Assembly (NCBI GenBank): GCA_040508545.1
Contig: JBEVMR010000037.1
Span: forward strand, 1-45,091
DNA from: VRUE01 sp040508545
Lineage (GTDB): Bacteria; Actinomycetota; Thermoleophilia; Solirubrobacterales; 70-9
Reading direction: 5' to 3'
Length of the DNA: 45,091 nt
A program made the translations under genes and the position numbers. This document shows positions 21,008 through 28,897 of the stretch, piece after piece. Below the pieces are notes generated by a model, which did no database searches, was not told the origin of the DNA, and saw only the letters and a list, made by a program, of their open reading frames with translations. How positions within the stretch are numbered: position 1 is the stretch's first letter; each line of letters starts with the position of its first letter.

Positions 21008-21835
21008 CTATCGCATTACTTCGCCGCGAGTCGCGAAGATCGCCTCCACCGGGGCGTGGTCCGAGAGTCGCAGGGCGAGGCCGTTCTCGTCGACCTCGCG
21101 GCGCTCGGGTGGCCACTGGCGGGGCGGCTCGGCTACGTCGAGTCCTCGCACGAGCAGGTGGTCGATCGCGCGCGGGCTGGTCGGGGCGGCGAGCCCGAAG
21201 CGCTCGCGCAGCTCGGCGAACACGGCGGGGCTCTCCGCCGGTCGCAGGTTGAGGTCGCCGCCGAAGATCAGCGGCTTATCGCCGGCCCACTCGTCGGCGG
21301 CGACAGCGGCGCGCAGCACGTCCTCGGCGGTCAGCTCCGGTCGGTGCGCCGAGGCGTGCAGGTTGGCGACGCAGAGCTCTGTGTCGCCAGCGCCGACGCG
21401 GGTGAAGGCCATCGCCCGCCGCTCGAGCGGCCCCTCGTGGATCGCAAGCTCGCGCCGCCCGACGATCGGGTGGCGGACCAGGGTGAGGTTCGAGCCGCCC
21501 TCGCCGGAGGCGATCAGGTCGGGGTTGAGGCGGGCGGCGAGGGTGCGCAGGGCGGCGAAGGAGTTGCGCGAGGTCAGCACCCGGTGAGCCTCGGCGCCGC
21601 AGGCCTGCGCCAGCGGCTCGGCGAAGCGGGGCGGGCACTCCTGCAGCAGCGCGACATCCCACCCCGCGCCGGCAAGGAGGCGCGAGAACTGATCCAGCAG
21701 GTTGCGATTGACCTGGACGTGGGTCGCGTTGCGCTCCGTTATGCGCAGCAGCCGCGAGCGCCAGGTGAACAGGTCCGGATCGGGCGGGAAATCGCGCCCG
21801 TGGAAGAGGTTCCAGGAGATGACCGTCAGCTGCAC
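21008..21835 (-). CDS. Endonuclease/exonuclease/phosphatase family protein (cytoplasmic)
   Basis: 275 aa. EEP motifs: ISWNLFHGRD at the N-terminus, WDVALLQECPPR (catalytic Glu), LCVANLHASA, LIFGGDLNLRP, AIDHLLVRG, and LRLSDHAPVEAIF. No signal peptide. Substrate unknown. Its ATG is only 18 bp from the divergent argF start, so the two promoters must overlap or lie inside each other's coding sequence. Confidence 0.87.
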   Translation of the reverse strand: MQLTVISWNLFHGRDFPPDPDLFTWRSRLLRITERNATHVQVNRNLLDQFSRLLAGAGWDVALLQECPPRFAEPLAQACGAEAHRVLTSRNSFAALRTLAARLNPDLIASGEGGSNLTLVRHPIVGRRELAIHEGPLERRAMAFTRVGAGDTELCVANLHASAHRPELTAEDVLRAAVAADEWAGDKPLIFGGDLNLRPAESPAVFAELRERFGLAAPTSPRAIDHLLVRGLDVAEPPRQWPPERREVDENGLALRLSDHAPVEAIFATRGEVMR

Positions 21836-21853
21836 GGACGTAGTATCCGGTGC

Positions 21854-22738
21854 TTGAAGCGCGACTTCCTCACCGGTGAAGAGCTGGGGGCCTTCGAGCT
21901 CTCCGAGCTGCTCGACCTTGCCGCCGAGCTAAAAGCCGGGCGCGCGGAGGGCAGGGGCGCCGGCGACCTCGCCGGGCGCAGCATCGCCCTCGTCTTCGAG
22001 AAGCCCTCGACGCGGACGCGGATCTCCTTCGAGGTCGGCGTCGCCGAGCTCGGCGCGACCCCGATCGTCCTGCGCGGCGACGAAATGCAGCTCTCCCGCG
22101 GCGAGTCCGCCGGCGACACCGGCCGGGTGCTCTCGCGCTACCTCGATGCGATCGTGATCCGCTCCGGCTCCCACGAGGCGGTCGCCGAGCTGGCCGCCGA
22201 GGCGGAGGTGCCGGTCGTCAACGCGCTCACCCCGCTTCATCACCCCTGCCAGGCGCTGGCCGACCTGCTCACCCTGCGCGAGCGCTGCGGCGACCTGCAC
22301 GGGCTGCGCCTCGCCTATGTCGGCGATGGCAACAACGTCGCCCGTTCGCTGGCGATCGCCTGCGAGCTCGCCGGCGTCGAGCTGACCGTCGCCGCCCCCG
22401 AGGGCTACCAGCTCGAGCAGGGCCACGGGGTGAAGCTGACCGACGACCCGCGCCTTGCCGTCTCCGGCGCCGACGCGATCTACACCGACGTCTGGGTCAG
22501 CATGGGGGACGAGGAGGAGGCCGAGCGCCGCCGTGCCGACCTGACGCCGTTCCGGGTCGATGCCGATCTGCTCGCCGCGGCGAAGGAGAGCGCCATCGTC
22601 CTCCACTGCCTGCCCGCTCACCCCGGCGAGGAGGTCACGGCCGAGGTTCTCTACGGGCCCCGATCCGCCGTTTGGGATCAGGCCGAGAACCGCCTCCACA
22701 CGCAGAAGGCGCTGCTGCGGACGCTGCTCGCGACCTGA
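21854..22738 (+). CDS. argF: Ornithine carbamoyltransferase
   Basis: 294 aa. It makes citrulline from ornithine and carbamoyl phosphate in arginine synthesis. Motifs: FEKPSTRTRISFE (carbamoyl-phosphate loop), HPCQALADLLT, GDGNNVARSLAIA, and the ornithine-side LHCLPAHPGEEV. I chose the TTG at 21854 because the protein then begins KRDFLTGEEL, the usual OTC N-terminus; upstream in-frame sequence is antisense to the EEP gene. No good Shine-Dalgarno is present, so it may be leaderless. No other arg gene is in the window. Confidence 0.93.
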   Translation: MKRDFLTGEELGAFELSELLDLAAELKAGRAEGRGAGDLAGRSIALVFEKPSTRTRISFEVGVAELGATPIVLRGDEMQLSRGESAGDTGRVLSRYLDAIVIRSGSHEAVAELAAEAEVPVVNALTPLHHPCQALADLLTLRERCGDLHGLRLAYVGDGNNVARSLAIACELAGVELTVAAPEGYQLEQGHGVKLTDDPRLAVSGADAIYTDVWVSMGDEEEAERRRADLTPFRVDADLLAAAKESAIVLHCLPAHPGEEVTAEVLYGPRSAVWDQAENRLHTQKALLRTLLAT

Positions 22739-22741
22739 GCG

Positions 22742-23530
22742 ATGTACCCGGAGATCCACCTCGGCCCGCTGACCTTGCAGACCTTCGGGCTGATGTTCGC
22801 GCTCGCCTTCCTCGCCGCGGGGGCGCTGATCTGGAAGCGCCTGGGGGAGATCGGCAAGCCGGTCGATTGGGCCTATGAGATCGGCTTCTCCGGTCTGGTT
22901 GGTGGTGTCGTCGGCTCGCGCCTCTACTTCATCGTCCAGAACTACGACAGCGTCAAGGACGATCTCGTCGGCAACCTCTTCAGCGGCTCGGGGCTGGTCT
23001 GGTACGGCGGCGCGATCGGCGGTGCGATCGCGGTCCTGCTCTGGGCCTGGTACCGGGACTTCCTGCGCCTCGCCCTGCTCGACCTGGCGGCGCCCGCGCT
23101 GGCGCTCGGCTACGCGGTCGGCCGGGTTGGCTGCCAGCTCTCCGGCGACGGCGACTACGGCAGGGCATGGGACGGGCCCTGGGCGATGTCCTACCCGGAC
23201 GGCACCGTGCCGACGACCGAAGAGGTCCACCCGACGCCGGTCTACGAGGCCCTCGTGATGGGCTTCGGCGCCTGGCTGCTGTGGCATCTGCGCGATCGCT
23301 TTCGCGCCGGCGTGCTGTTCGCGCTCTACCTCGTCTACGCCGGCGCCGAGCGCTTCCTGATCGAGTTCCTGCGCCGCAATAGCGATGTCGCTCTGGGCCT
23401 GACCTCCGCCCAGCTGGAGAGCCTTGCAATGATGGTCGCCGGCATTGTCTGGCTGTATGTGGTCAGGCGGCGATACGGGACCCTTTCCCGCGGCGCCCCG
23501 GGGACGGCCGATCCGCAGCCAGCGGGTTGA
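22742..23530 (+). CDS. lgt: Prolipoprotein diacylglyceryl transferase
   Basis: 262 aa with about seven transmembrane helices. It moves diacylglycerol from phosphatidylglycerol to the lipobox Cys of prelipoproteins. Signature: GYAVGRVGCQLSGDGDYGRA, with GLVWYGGAIGGA before it and HPTPVYEAL and GAERFLIEFLRRN after it. Its ATG is 3 bp after the argF stop, indicating co-transcription. Confidence 0.95.
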   Translation: MYPEIHLGPLTLQTFGLMFALAFLAAGALIWKRLGEIGKPVDWAYEIGFSGLVGGVVGSRLYFIVQNYDSVKDDLVGNLFSGSGLVWYGGAIGGAIAVLLWAWYRDFLRLALLDLAAPALALGYAVGRVGCQLSGDGDYGRAWDGPWAMSYPDGTVPTTEEVHPTPVYEALVMGFGAWLLWHLRDRFRAGVLFALYLVYAGAERFLIEFLRRNSDVALGLTSAQLESLAMMVAGIVWLYVVRRRYGTLSRGAPGTADPQPAG

Positions 23531-23598
23531 GCGCAGTGGCCTCGAATGTCGCTAATCTTGCACAAATATTTTTAAGGTAAACAAGGGAGGCGAGCGGA

Positions 23599-24447
23599 GT
23601 GGACGCAGTTGAGACTGGAAGCGGGGGAGGTTCGTCCGCAACCGTCGGCGCGCTGCTCGACACCGCGGCCGAGAGGATCGCGGCGGCGGGCTGCGAGGAG
23701 CCGCGCAGCGACGCGGAAGCGCTGGTCGCCAACGCGCTCGGGGTCAGCGTCGAGGAGCTTTCCCGCGATGGCGCGGGCGAGGCCTCACCCGAGGTCGTGG
23801 CTGCGATCGAGGCCGCGGTTGCGCGCCGCGCCGACCACGAGCCGCTGGCCTACGTGCTCGAACGCGCTCCCTTCCGCAAGCTCGAGATCCACGTCGACCC
23901 GCGCGTGCTCTGGCCGCGCCGCGAGACCGAGCTGCTGGTCGAGGTCGGCACCGAACTGCCCGAGGGGGCCCGCGTGCACGAGGTCGGAACCGGCTCCGGC
24001 GCGATCGCCCTGGCGCTGATGTTCGAGCGGCCCGACCTGCGCATCACCGCCTCCGACCTCTCGCCGGAAGCGGTCGAAGCCGCCCGCGAGAACGCCGAGC
24101 GGCTCGGGCTCGAGCTCGACGTCAGCGTCGCCGAAGGTCTGCCGGAGGCGGTCACAGCAGAAGAGGTCGACATGGTCATCGCCAACCTCCCCTACGTCAC
24201 CGACGAGACGATCGACGAGCGCTCGCCGGAGATCAAGCGCGAGCCGCGGATCGCCGTGACCGGCGCCTGCGGCGAGGACGGCCTCGGCGTGATCCGCGGC
24301 CTGATCGAGGAAACGCCGAGCGGCTGGAAGCTGGCGATGGAGCACGACACACACCACGGGCCGACGATGCGCGAGATGCTGCGCGACGCAACTACTATGC
24401 GCGACTACATGGGTGGTGAGCGGGTAACCGTCGGCGTCGCGCCTTGA
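23599..24447 (+). CDS. prmC: Release-factor glutamine methyltransferase (PrmC/HemK)
   Basis: 282 aa. GTG start with GGGAGG 8 bp upstream. It methylates the GGQ glutamine of release factors. Helical N-terminal domain to about 85, then LYVDPRVLWPRRETE-type loop, SAM site VHEVGTGSGAIALAL, and the catalytic motif ANLPYV, which is NLPY instead of the common NPPY. Pro to Leu at the second position occurs in some lineages, but it lowers certainty about the substrate. A less GC-rich stretch at 23550-23585 probably holds its promoter. Confidence 0.88.
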   Translation: MDAVETGSGGGSSATVGALLDTAAERIAAAGCEEPRSDAEALVANALGVSVEELSRDGAGEASPEVVAAIEAAVARRADHEPLAYVLERAPFRKLEIHVDPRVLWPRRETELLVEVGTELPEGARVHEVGTGSGAIALALMFERPDLRITASDLSPEAVEAARENAERLGLELDVSVAEGLPEAVTAEEVDMVIANLPYVTDETIDERSPEIKREPRIAVTGACGEDGLGVIRGLIEETPSGWKLAMEHDTHHGPTMREMLRDATTMRDYMGGERVTVGVAP

Positions 24448-25919
24448 GTGCGGAGGAGCGCCTGGCGAAGGTAGAGCGGCTGCGATCCGAAGGGATCGAC
24501 CCCTACCCCTTCTCGTTTCCGGACCGTAACGCGGTCGCCGAGATCCTCGAGGCGCACGACCCAGCCGAGCTGGGCGAGGGCGAGCATCGCGAGTTCTCCT
24601 ACCGGATCGCCGGCCGGGTGACCGGGCAGCGCGGCCACGGCAAGACGACCTTCTTCGACGTCCGCGACGTCTCCGGCACGATCCAGGCCTACGCTCGTGT
24701 CGACGCGCTGGGACAGGAGGCATTCGACCGCGTCGAAGACCTCGACATCGGCGACCTGGTCGGGGTCGAGGGCGACCTCTACGTGACCAAGCGGGGGCAG
24801 CTGGCGATCGAGGTGCGCGAGTGCGTGCTGCTGGCCAAGGCGCTGCGCGACCCGCCCGACCTCTTCCACGGCATCTCCGATCCCGAGGTGCGCTACCGCC
24901 AGCGCGAGCTCGACCTGATGGCGAACGAGCGCTCGCGCGAGATCTTCGCGATGCGGGCCAAGGTCGTGAAGGCGATCCGCGACCACCTCGACGAACGCGG
25001 CTACGTCGAGATGGAAACGCCGGTGCTGCAGCGGATGACCGGCGGCGCCGCGGCGCGGCCGTTCAAAACGCATCACAACGCGCTCGACCGCCACCTCTAT
25101 CTGCGGATCGCCACCGAGCTGTATCTGAAGCGGGCGATCGTCGGCGGCTTCGAGCACGTCTACGAGCTCGGCAAGTTCTTCCGCAACGAGGGGATGTCGC
25201 CGCAGCACAACCCCGAGTTCACGATGCTCGAGTGGTTCGTCAGCGGCGCCGACTACCACGGCGTGATGGACGTGGCCGAGGGCATCGTCGCCGGCGTCGC
25301 CGAACGGGTGCTGGGGACGACCAAGGTCGAGCGCGACGGCGAGACGATCGACCTGGCACCGCCCTGGCCGCGGCTGCGGCTGCAGGACCTGATCCAGGAA
25401 GAGACCGGCATCGACATCACCAAGGCCAGCCGCGACGAGCTGGCCGAGATCGCCGGCGAGGACGCCGAGCCCGACGACGACTGGGCGGCGCTCGTCGACA
25501 CGCTGCAGGGCAAGCTGGTCGAGCCGAAGCTGATCCAGCCGACCTTCATCATCGACCTGCCGCTGGCGATCTGGCCGCTGGTCAAGCCGGTGCCCGAGCA
25601 CCCGCAGCAGCTGGCGGCGGCCTTCGACGGGATCGTCGCCGGGATGGAGATCACCGGCGGCGGCACCGACGTCAACGACCCGATCGAACAGCGCCGCCAC
25701 TTCGTCGAACAGCGCGAACGGCAGGAGTCGGGCGCCGAGGAGACGCCGCACGAGCACGACGAGGAGTTCGTGCGCGCGCTCGAATACGGGATGCTGACGG
25801 CGAGCGGCTCCGGCCTCGGCGTCGACCGCCTGATGATGATCCTCAGCGGTGCCAAGACGCTGCGAGACGTGATCCTCTTCCCCTCGATGCGCGAGGCGTC
25901 CGGCGAGGACGGCAGCTAG
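24444..25919 (+). CDS. lysS: Lysyl-tRNA synthetase, class II
   Basis: 491 aa, TTG start overlapping the prmC stop by 4 bp (TTGA). N-terminal OB-fold anticodon-binding domain (about 45-145), then the class II catalytic core with motif 2 YELGKFFRNEGMSPQHNPEFT and motif 3 GSGLGVDRLMMILSG. DLMANERSREIF and VLQRMTGGAAARPFKTHHNA are the usual LysS elements. It charges tRNA-Lys. Confidence 0.96.
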   Translation: MSAEERLAKVERLRSEGIDPYPFSFPDRNAVAEILEAHDPAELGEGEHREFSYRIAGRVTGQRGHGKTTFFDVRDVSGTIQAYARVDALGQEAFDRVEDLDIGDLVGVEGDLYVTKRGQLAIEVRECVLLAKALRDPPDLFHGISDPEVRYRQRELDLMANERSREIFAMRAKVVKAIRDHLDERGYVEMETPVLQRMTGGAAARPFKTHHNALDRHLYLRIATELYLKRAIVGGFEHVYELGKFFRNEGMSPQHNPEFTMLEWFVSGADYHGVMDVAEGIVAGVAERVLGTTKVERDGETIDLAPPWPRLRLQDLIQEETGIDITKASRDELAEIAGEDAEPDDDWAALVDTLQGKLVEPKLIQPTFIIDLPLAIWPLVKPVPEHPQQLAAAFDGIVAGMEITGGGTDVNDPIEQRRHFVEQRERQESGAEETPHEHDEEFVRALEYGMLTASGSGLGVDRLMMILSGAKTLRDVILFPSMREASGEDGS

Positions 25920-25923
25920 TCCG

Positions 25924-26826
25924 CTAGTTCTCGATCTGGACCAGGTGCTCGGGCTCGTGCTCGACCTGGAGCGTCGTGTGGTGGATGCCGAACTCGCGCT
26001 CGATCAGCTCGGCCAGCTCGAGCCGGGTGCGGTGGCAGTCGTCGTCGGCCTCGACGATGACGTGGGCGGAGAGGGCGGGGAACTCGGAGGTGACCTCCCA
26101 GACGTGCAGGTCGTGGACCTCGACCACGCCCGGCTGGGCGGCCATCGACTGGCCGATCCGGTCTGGGTCGATTCCCTTCGGCGAGGCCTCGAGGAAGACC
26201 CGGCCCGAGTCGCGCAGCAGGCCGTAGGCCGAGTAGAGCATCAGCGCCGCGACCAGCAGCGAGGCGATCGCGTCGGCCTGGTCGAAGCCGGTCAGCAGGA
26301 TCACGGCGGCGGCGACCGCGGTGCCGATGAAGGCGTAGAGGTCGGTGAGCAGGTGCTGGAAGCTGCCCTCGACGTTGAGGCTCTGGCGGTTGGCGCTGGC
26401 GAGGACCGCGGTGGCGGCGACGTTGACGACGATGCCGGCGAGGGCGACGACGAGGACGAGGCCGCCGTCGACGCCGGGCGGGTCGAAGAGGCGGCGGATG
26501 CCCTCGATCGCGATGATCGCCGCGAGGACGAGCAGGGTGATGCCGTTGATCTGGGCCGAGAGGATCTCGACCCGTTTGAGGCCGAAGGTCATGCGGCCCT
26601 TGGCGGGGCGCTTGCTGAGGCGGATCGCGATCAGGGAGAGCGCGATCGCGGCCGCGTCGGTGAGCATGTGCGCCGCGTCGGAGAGCAGCGCCAGCGAGTT
26701 GGCGAGGATTCCGGTAACCACCTCGGCCGCCATGAAGCCGAGGATCAGCAGCAGCGCGATCGTCAGCTTCTTGCGGTCGGCGTCGGCGGAGGCGCCGTGG
26801 CTGTGGCCGTGGTGGGAGTGGCTCAT
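25924..26826 (-). CDS. Cation diffusion facilitator (Zn/Co/Cd exporter)
   Basis: 300 aa. His-rich N-terminus (SHSHHGHSHG), six transmembrane helices, metal-site motifs SDAAHMLTDA in TM2 and HLLTDLYAFIG in TM5 (H-x3-D type), and a C-terminal cytoplasmic metal-sensing domain with VHDLHVWEVTSE and HVIVEADDDCH. It exports divalent cations, probably zinc, by proton exchange. Convergent with lysS, ending 4 bp after it. Confidence 0.93.
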   Translation of the reverse strand: MSHSHHGHSHGASADADRKKLTIALLLILGFMAAEVVTGILANSLALLSDAAHMLTDAAAIALSLIAIRLSKRPAKGRMTFGLKRVEILSAQINGITLLVLAAIIAIEGIRRLFDPPGVDGGLVLVVALAGIVVNVAATAVLASANRQSLNVEGSFQHLLTDLYAFIGTAVAAAVILLTGFDQADAIASLLVAALMLYSAYGLLRDSGRVFLEASPKGIDPDRIGQSMAAQPGVVEVHDLHVWEVTSEFPALSAHVIVEADDDCHRTRLELAELIEREFGIHHTTLQVEHEPEHLVQIEN

Positions 26827-26850
26827 GCCCTCATCGATACCACCCCAGGG

Positions 26851-26900
26851 GACGTGCCGTCACTTAGGCACCTATATGGACGCCGAACCGGTGGCACGTC
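26851..26900. repeat. REP-like inverted repeat between two minus-strand genes
   Basis: GACGTGCC (26851-26858) pairs with GGCACGTC (26893-26900), the latter running into the SDR stop codon. A nested smaller hairpin is GTGCC (26854-26858) with GGCAC (26867-26871). GGGGACGTGCC-type ends are reminiscent of REP palindromes served by Y1 transposases; that link is from memory. Confidence 0.5.
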
Positions 26901-27654
26901 AAAAGGCGGAGTGGAGCAGGCCGCCGTCGATCGGGATCGTGGCGCCGGTGATGTAGGCGGCTCGCTCGGAGCAGAGGAAGGCGACGAGGTCTCCGTACTC
27001 CTCGGGCCGGCCGAGGCGCGCCGCGGGAACGTCGTGCTGGGCGGCGGCTTCGGCGGCCTCCATCGAGCCGTAGTTGGAGGCCAGCCGCTCGGTGGCGAAG
27101 CGGCCGGTGGCGACGGTGTTGACCGTGATCCCGTCGGCGGCGACCTCGCGCGAGAGCGTCTTGAGAAAGCCGACCGCGGCCATGCGGTGGGAGTTGGAGA
27201 GGTTGAGGCCGGGGATCGGCTCGCGGGTCGAGCTGGAGCCGACGTTGACGATCCGGCCCCAGCCGCGTTCCTGCATCCCGGGCACGACGGCGCCGGCGAG
27301 CACCCGCGGCGCGAGGACGAGCGAGCGGTAGGCGCGCTCCCACTCGTCGCGCTCGTGCATGAGTGCGCCGCCGAGCGGCGGCCCGCCGGTGTTGGCGACG
27401 AGGACGTCGACCGGGCCCAGCGCGGCCTCGACCTCGGCTGGCAGCTCGGCGAGCCGATCGAGGTCGGTGGCGTCGGCGACGAAGGGGGAGACGTCGCCCT
27501 CGATCGCCGCCGCGGCTTGCTCGAGCCGCTCCTGCGAGCGGCTGGCGATCGCGACGCGAGCCCCTTCGCGGGCGAGCGCTTCCGCGATGCCCCGACCGAT
27601 CCCCTGGCTGGCGCCCATCACCAGGGCGACGCGATCGCTCAGTCCTAGATCCAT
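26899..27654 (-). CDS. Short-chain dehydrogenase/reductase, divergent active site
   Basis: 251 aa. Cofactor loop GASQGIGRGIA (GxxxGxG), VANTGGPP in place of the usual NNAG, IVNVGSSS (catalytic-type Ser). The expected Tyr-x3-Lys is replaced: the segment reads LSNSHRMAAVGFLKTL, with Ser and Arg at the catalytic positions. The C-terminus GATIPIDGGL is typical. It belongs to a recognisable subgroup of SDRs lacking Tyr; enzymatic activity is uncertain. Confidence 0.88.
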   Translation of the reverse strand: MDLGLSDRVALVMGASQGIGRGIAEALAREGARVAIASRSQERLEQAAAAIEGDVSPFVADATDLDRLAELPAEVEAALGPVDVLVANTGGPPLGGALMHERDEWERAYRSLVLAPRVLAGAVVPGMQERGWGRIVNVGSSSTREPIPGLNLSNSHRMAAVGFLKTLSREVAADGITVNTVATGRFATERLASNYGSMEAAEAAAQHDVPAARLGRPEEYGDLVAFLCSERAAYITGATIPIDGGLLHSAF

Positions 27655-27702
27655 GCGGAGGAATGCTCCAACGGGTTCACGCCGATAAAGTTAACGCGCA
27701 GG

Positions 27703-27798
27703 GCGCCCGTAGCTCAGTGGTCAACGGTCCCTTCACGGGGACCAAAGAGCGTCGGTCTTTCAAGCCGAAGGTCGCGAGTTCGATTCTCGTCGGGCGCA
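27703..27798 (+). tRNA. tRNA-Glu(UUC) with an enlarged D-loop
   Basis: 96 nt. Acceptor GCGCCCG (27703-27709) with CGGGCGC (27791-27797), discriminator A. D-stem GCTC (27712-27715) with GAGC (27747-27750). Anticodon stem TCGGT/GCCGA enclosing CTTTCAA, anticodon TTC at 27759-27761. T-arm GCGAG-TTCGATT-CTCGT. All arms fit except the D-loop, which is 31 nt (27716-27746) because of an inserted perfect 6-bp hairpin GGTCCC-TTCACG-GGGACC (27726-27743). CCA is not encoded. An alternative reading that uses the inserted hairpin as anticodon arm leaves no D-stem and is less likely. Confidence 0.8.
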
Positions 27799-27809
27799 TG
27801 GGGAGGAGT

Positions 27810-27835
27810 GCCGGCAGATGCCGGCCTTTTCCTTT
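27810..27835 (+). terminator. Rho-independent terminator of the tRNA gene
   Basis: GCCGGC (27810-27815), loop AGAT, GCCGGC (27820-27825), then CTTTTCCTTTT. A perfect 6-bp GC stem followed by a T-rich tract, 12 bp after the tRNA. Confidence 0.85.
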
Positions 27836-27931
27836 TGTGGAGCCGAATGCTCGGCTGGGGGGTTGAATCACGTTCCGCGGCCTTCCAGTCGATTCCGAGG
27901 CGTTCCGGGGCGCGAGAGTCTCATTTCTGTC

Positions 27932-28177
27932 TCATTTTTTGCCCGCGGCGAACTTGTCCGCGAGCTTCGCGAGGTCGCCCATTGAGACATTGAGGGCGGC
28001 GGCGATGTCACGGACCGTCGCCCAGGTGGGGTTGCTGTTGCCGCCTTCGATCATCGAGAGCGTCGGAATTGCGATGCCCGCTCGCTGAGCGATCGCCTCC
28101 TGCGTCTCACCCTTCTTCTCGCGGACTCGACGAATCGCTTGCCCGAGTGCTGGCTGTGGTCGCGATGAGCGCCGCAT
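27932..28177 (-). CDS. XRE-family transcriptional regulator
   Basis: 81 aa from MRRSSRPQPALGQAIRRV. The Cro/CI helix-turn-helix reads GETQEAIAQRAGIAIPTLSM followed by IEGGNSNPTWATV. The frame is open further upstream but that part crosses the palindrome at 28219-28234, which is better explained as its operator. Divergent from a two-gene cassette; it probably represses itself and the divergent genes. First protein gene of the accessory region. Confidence 0.82.
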   Translation of the reverse strand: MRRSSRPQPALGQAIRRVREKKGETQEAIAQRAGIAIPTLSMIEGGNSNPTWATVRDIAAALNVSMGDLAKLADKFAAGKK

Positions 28178-28218
28178 GCGGAAAACATTCTCAGGCCGGC
28201 AGGCGTCCCCAACGTGGG

Positions 28219-28234
28219 TTAGTACATGTACTAA
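28219..28234. promoter_or_regulatory. Perfect 16-bp palindrome, candidate operator
   Basis: TTAGTACATGTACTAA is self-complementary over all 16 bases. It lies between the divergent XRE gene (start 28177) and the cassette starting at 28329, and stands out against the GC-rich surroundings. It is the size expected for a dimeric HTH regulator. Confidence 0.7.
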
Positions 28235-28328
28235 GTCCTTGATACGCTGATCCAGCCAAAGAAAAGCGGCCCCCGGTGGCGCTTGTGACGCCAACCGAGG
28301 GCCTGACCACAAGGAGAGTGGACTCCCC

Positions 28329-28610
28329 ATGGCTAACCCCAACCCTACGGATTGCGCGGAGCGCTATCCCGCTGGCGAAGACGCGAAGGCTGAGCGCGTC
28401 GTGCTGGCTTTCCTGTTGGAAGAACATCCAACGCCGCTGACCATCCCCGAGCTGTCGCGGGCGCTGAACGCCGATCCAGGCTTCGACACCGACGACGCGG
28501 TCGAGCGAGCGGTCCGCGAACTGGTGGGCGCTGGGCTCCTCCACTGCGAGGGTGCCTTCGTCGTCCCGACTCGCGCCGCGCTCTACTTCGCGCGGCTGGA
28601 GACGGACTGA
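28329..28610 (+). CDS. Small winged-helix-like protein
   Basis: 93 aa. AAGGAGA lies about a dozen bases before the ATG. The middle (LAFLLEEHPTPLTIPELSRA, FDTDDAVERAVRELVGAGLL) looks like a winged helix with the recognition helix and wing (HCEGAFVVPTRAALYFARLE). It probably binds DNA or serves as an accessory regulator. Its stop and the next start share a base (TGATG), so the two are coupled. No named family recognised. Confidence 0.7.
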   Translation: MANPNPTDCAERYPAGEDAKAERVVLAFLLEEHPTPLTIPELSRALNADPGFDTDDAVERAVRELVGAGLLHCEGAFVVPTRAALYFARLETD

Positions 28611-28897
28611 TGGAGGCGGGCCCGACGGTCGCCAGGCAGTTCGGCAAGAACCTCCATCGCGAGCGCAAGCGGGCCGGCCTCAGCCAGGAAGAGGTCGGCT
28701 TCCGCGCCTCCCTCCACCGCACCGAGATCGGGCTATTGGAGCGGGGCGCCCGCACTCCGCGCATCGACACGCTGGTCAAACTCGCAGCGGCGCTCGGCGT
28801 ACGGATCGACTGCGCGCTGCTGGAGGGCATCACCTGGAACACCGGCAGCACGCAGCTCGGCGCGTTCAGGCTCTCGCCGCCTCCCGAGGCGCCGTGA
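28610..28897 (+). CDS. XRE-family helix-turn-helix protein
   Basis: 95 aa. HTH_3 pattern: FGKNLHRERKRAGLSQEEVG, FRASLHRTEIGLLERGARTP, then IDTLVKLAAALGV. The C-terminal 25 residues (LEGITWNTGSTQLGAFRLSP) form a small extra module seen in actinobacterial XRE proteins. Translated with the upstream winged-helix-like gene. Target unknown. Confidence 0.82.
   Translation: MEAGPTVARQFGKNLHRERKRAGLSQEEVGFRASLHRTEIGLLERGARTPRIDTLVKLAAALGVRIDCALLEGITWNTGSTQLGAFRLSPPPEAP

Noticed and set aside
27703..27798. tRNA-Sec or long-variable-arm tRNA using the TTCACG hairpin as anticodon arm
   Set aside because: This reading leaves no D-stem, while the Glu(UUC) reading satisfies every arm.
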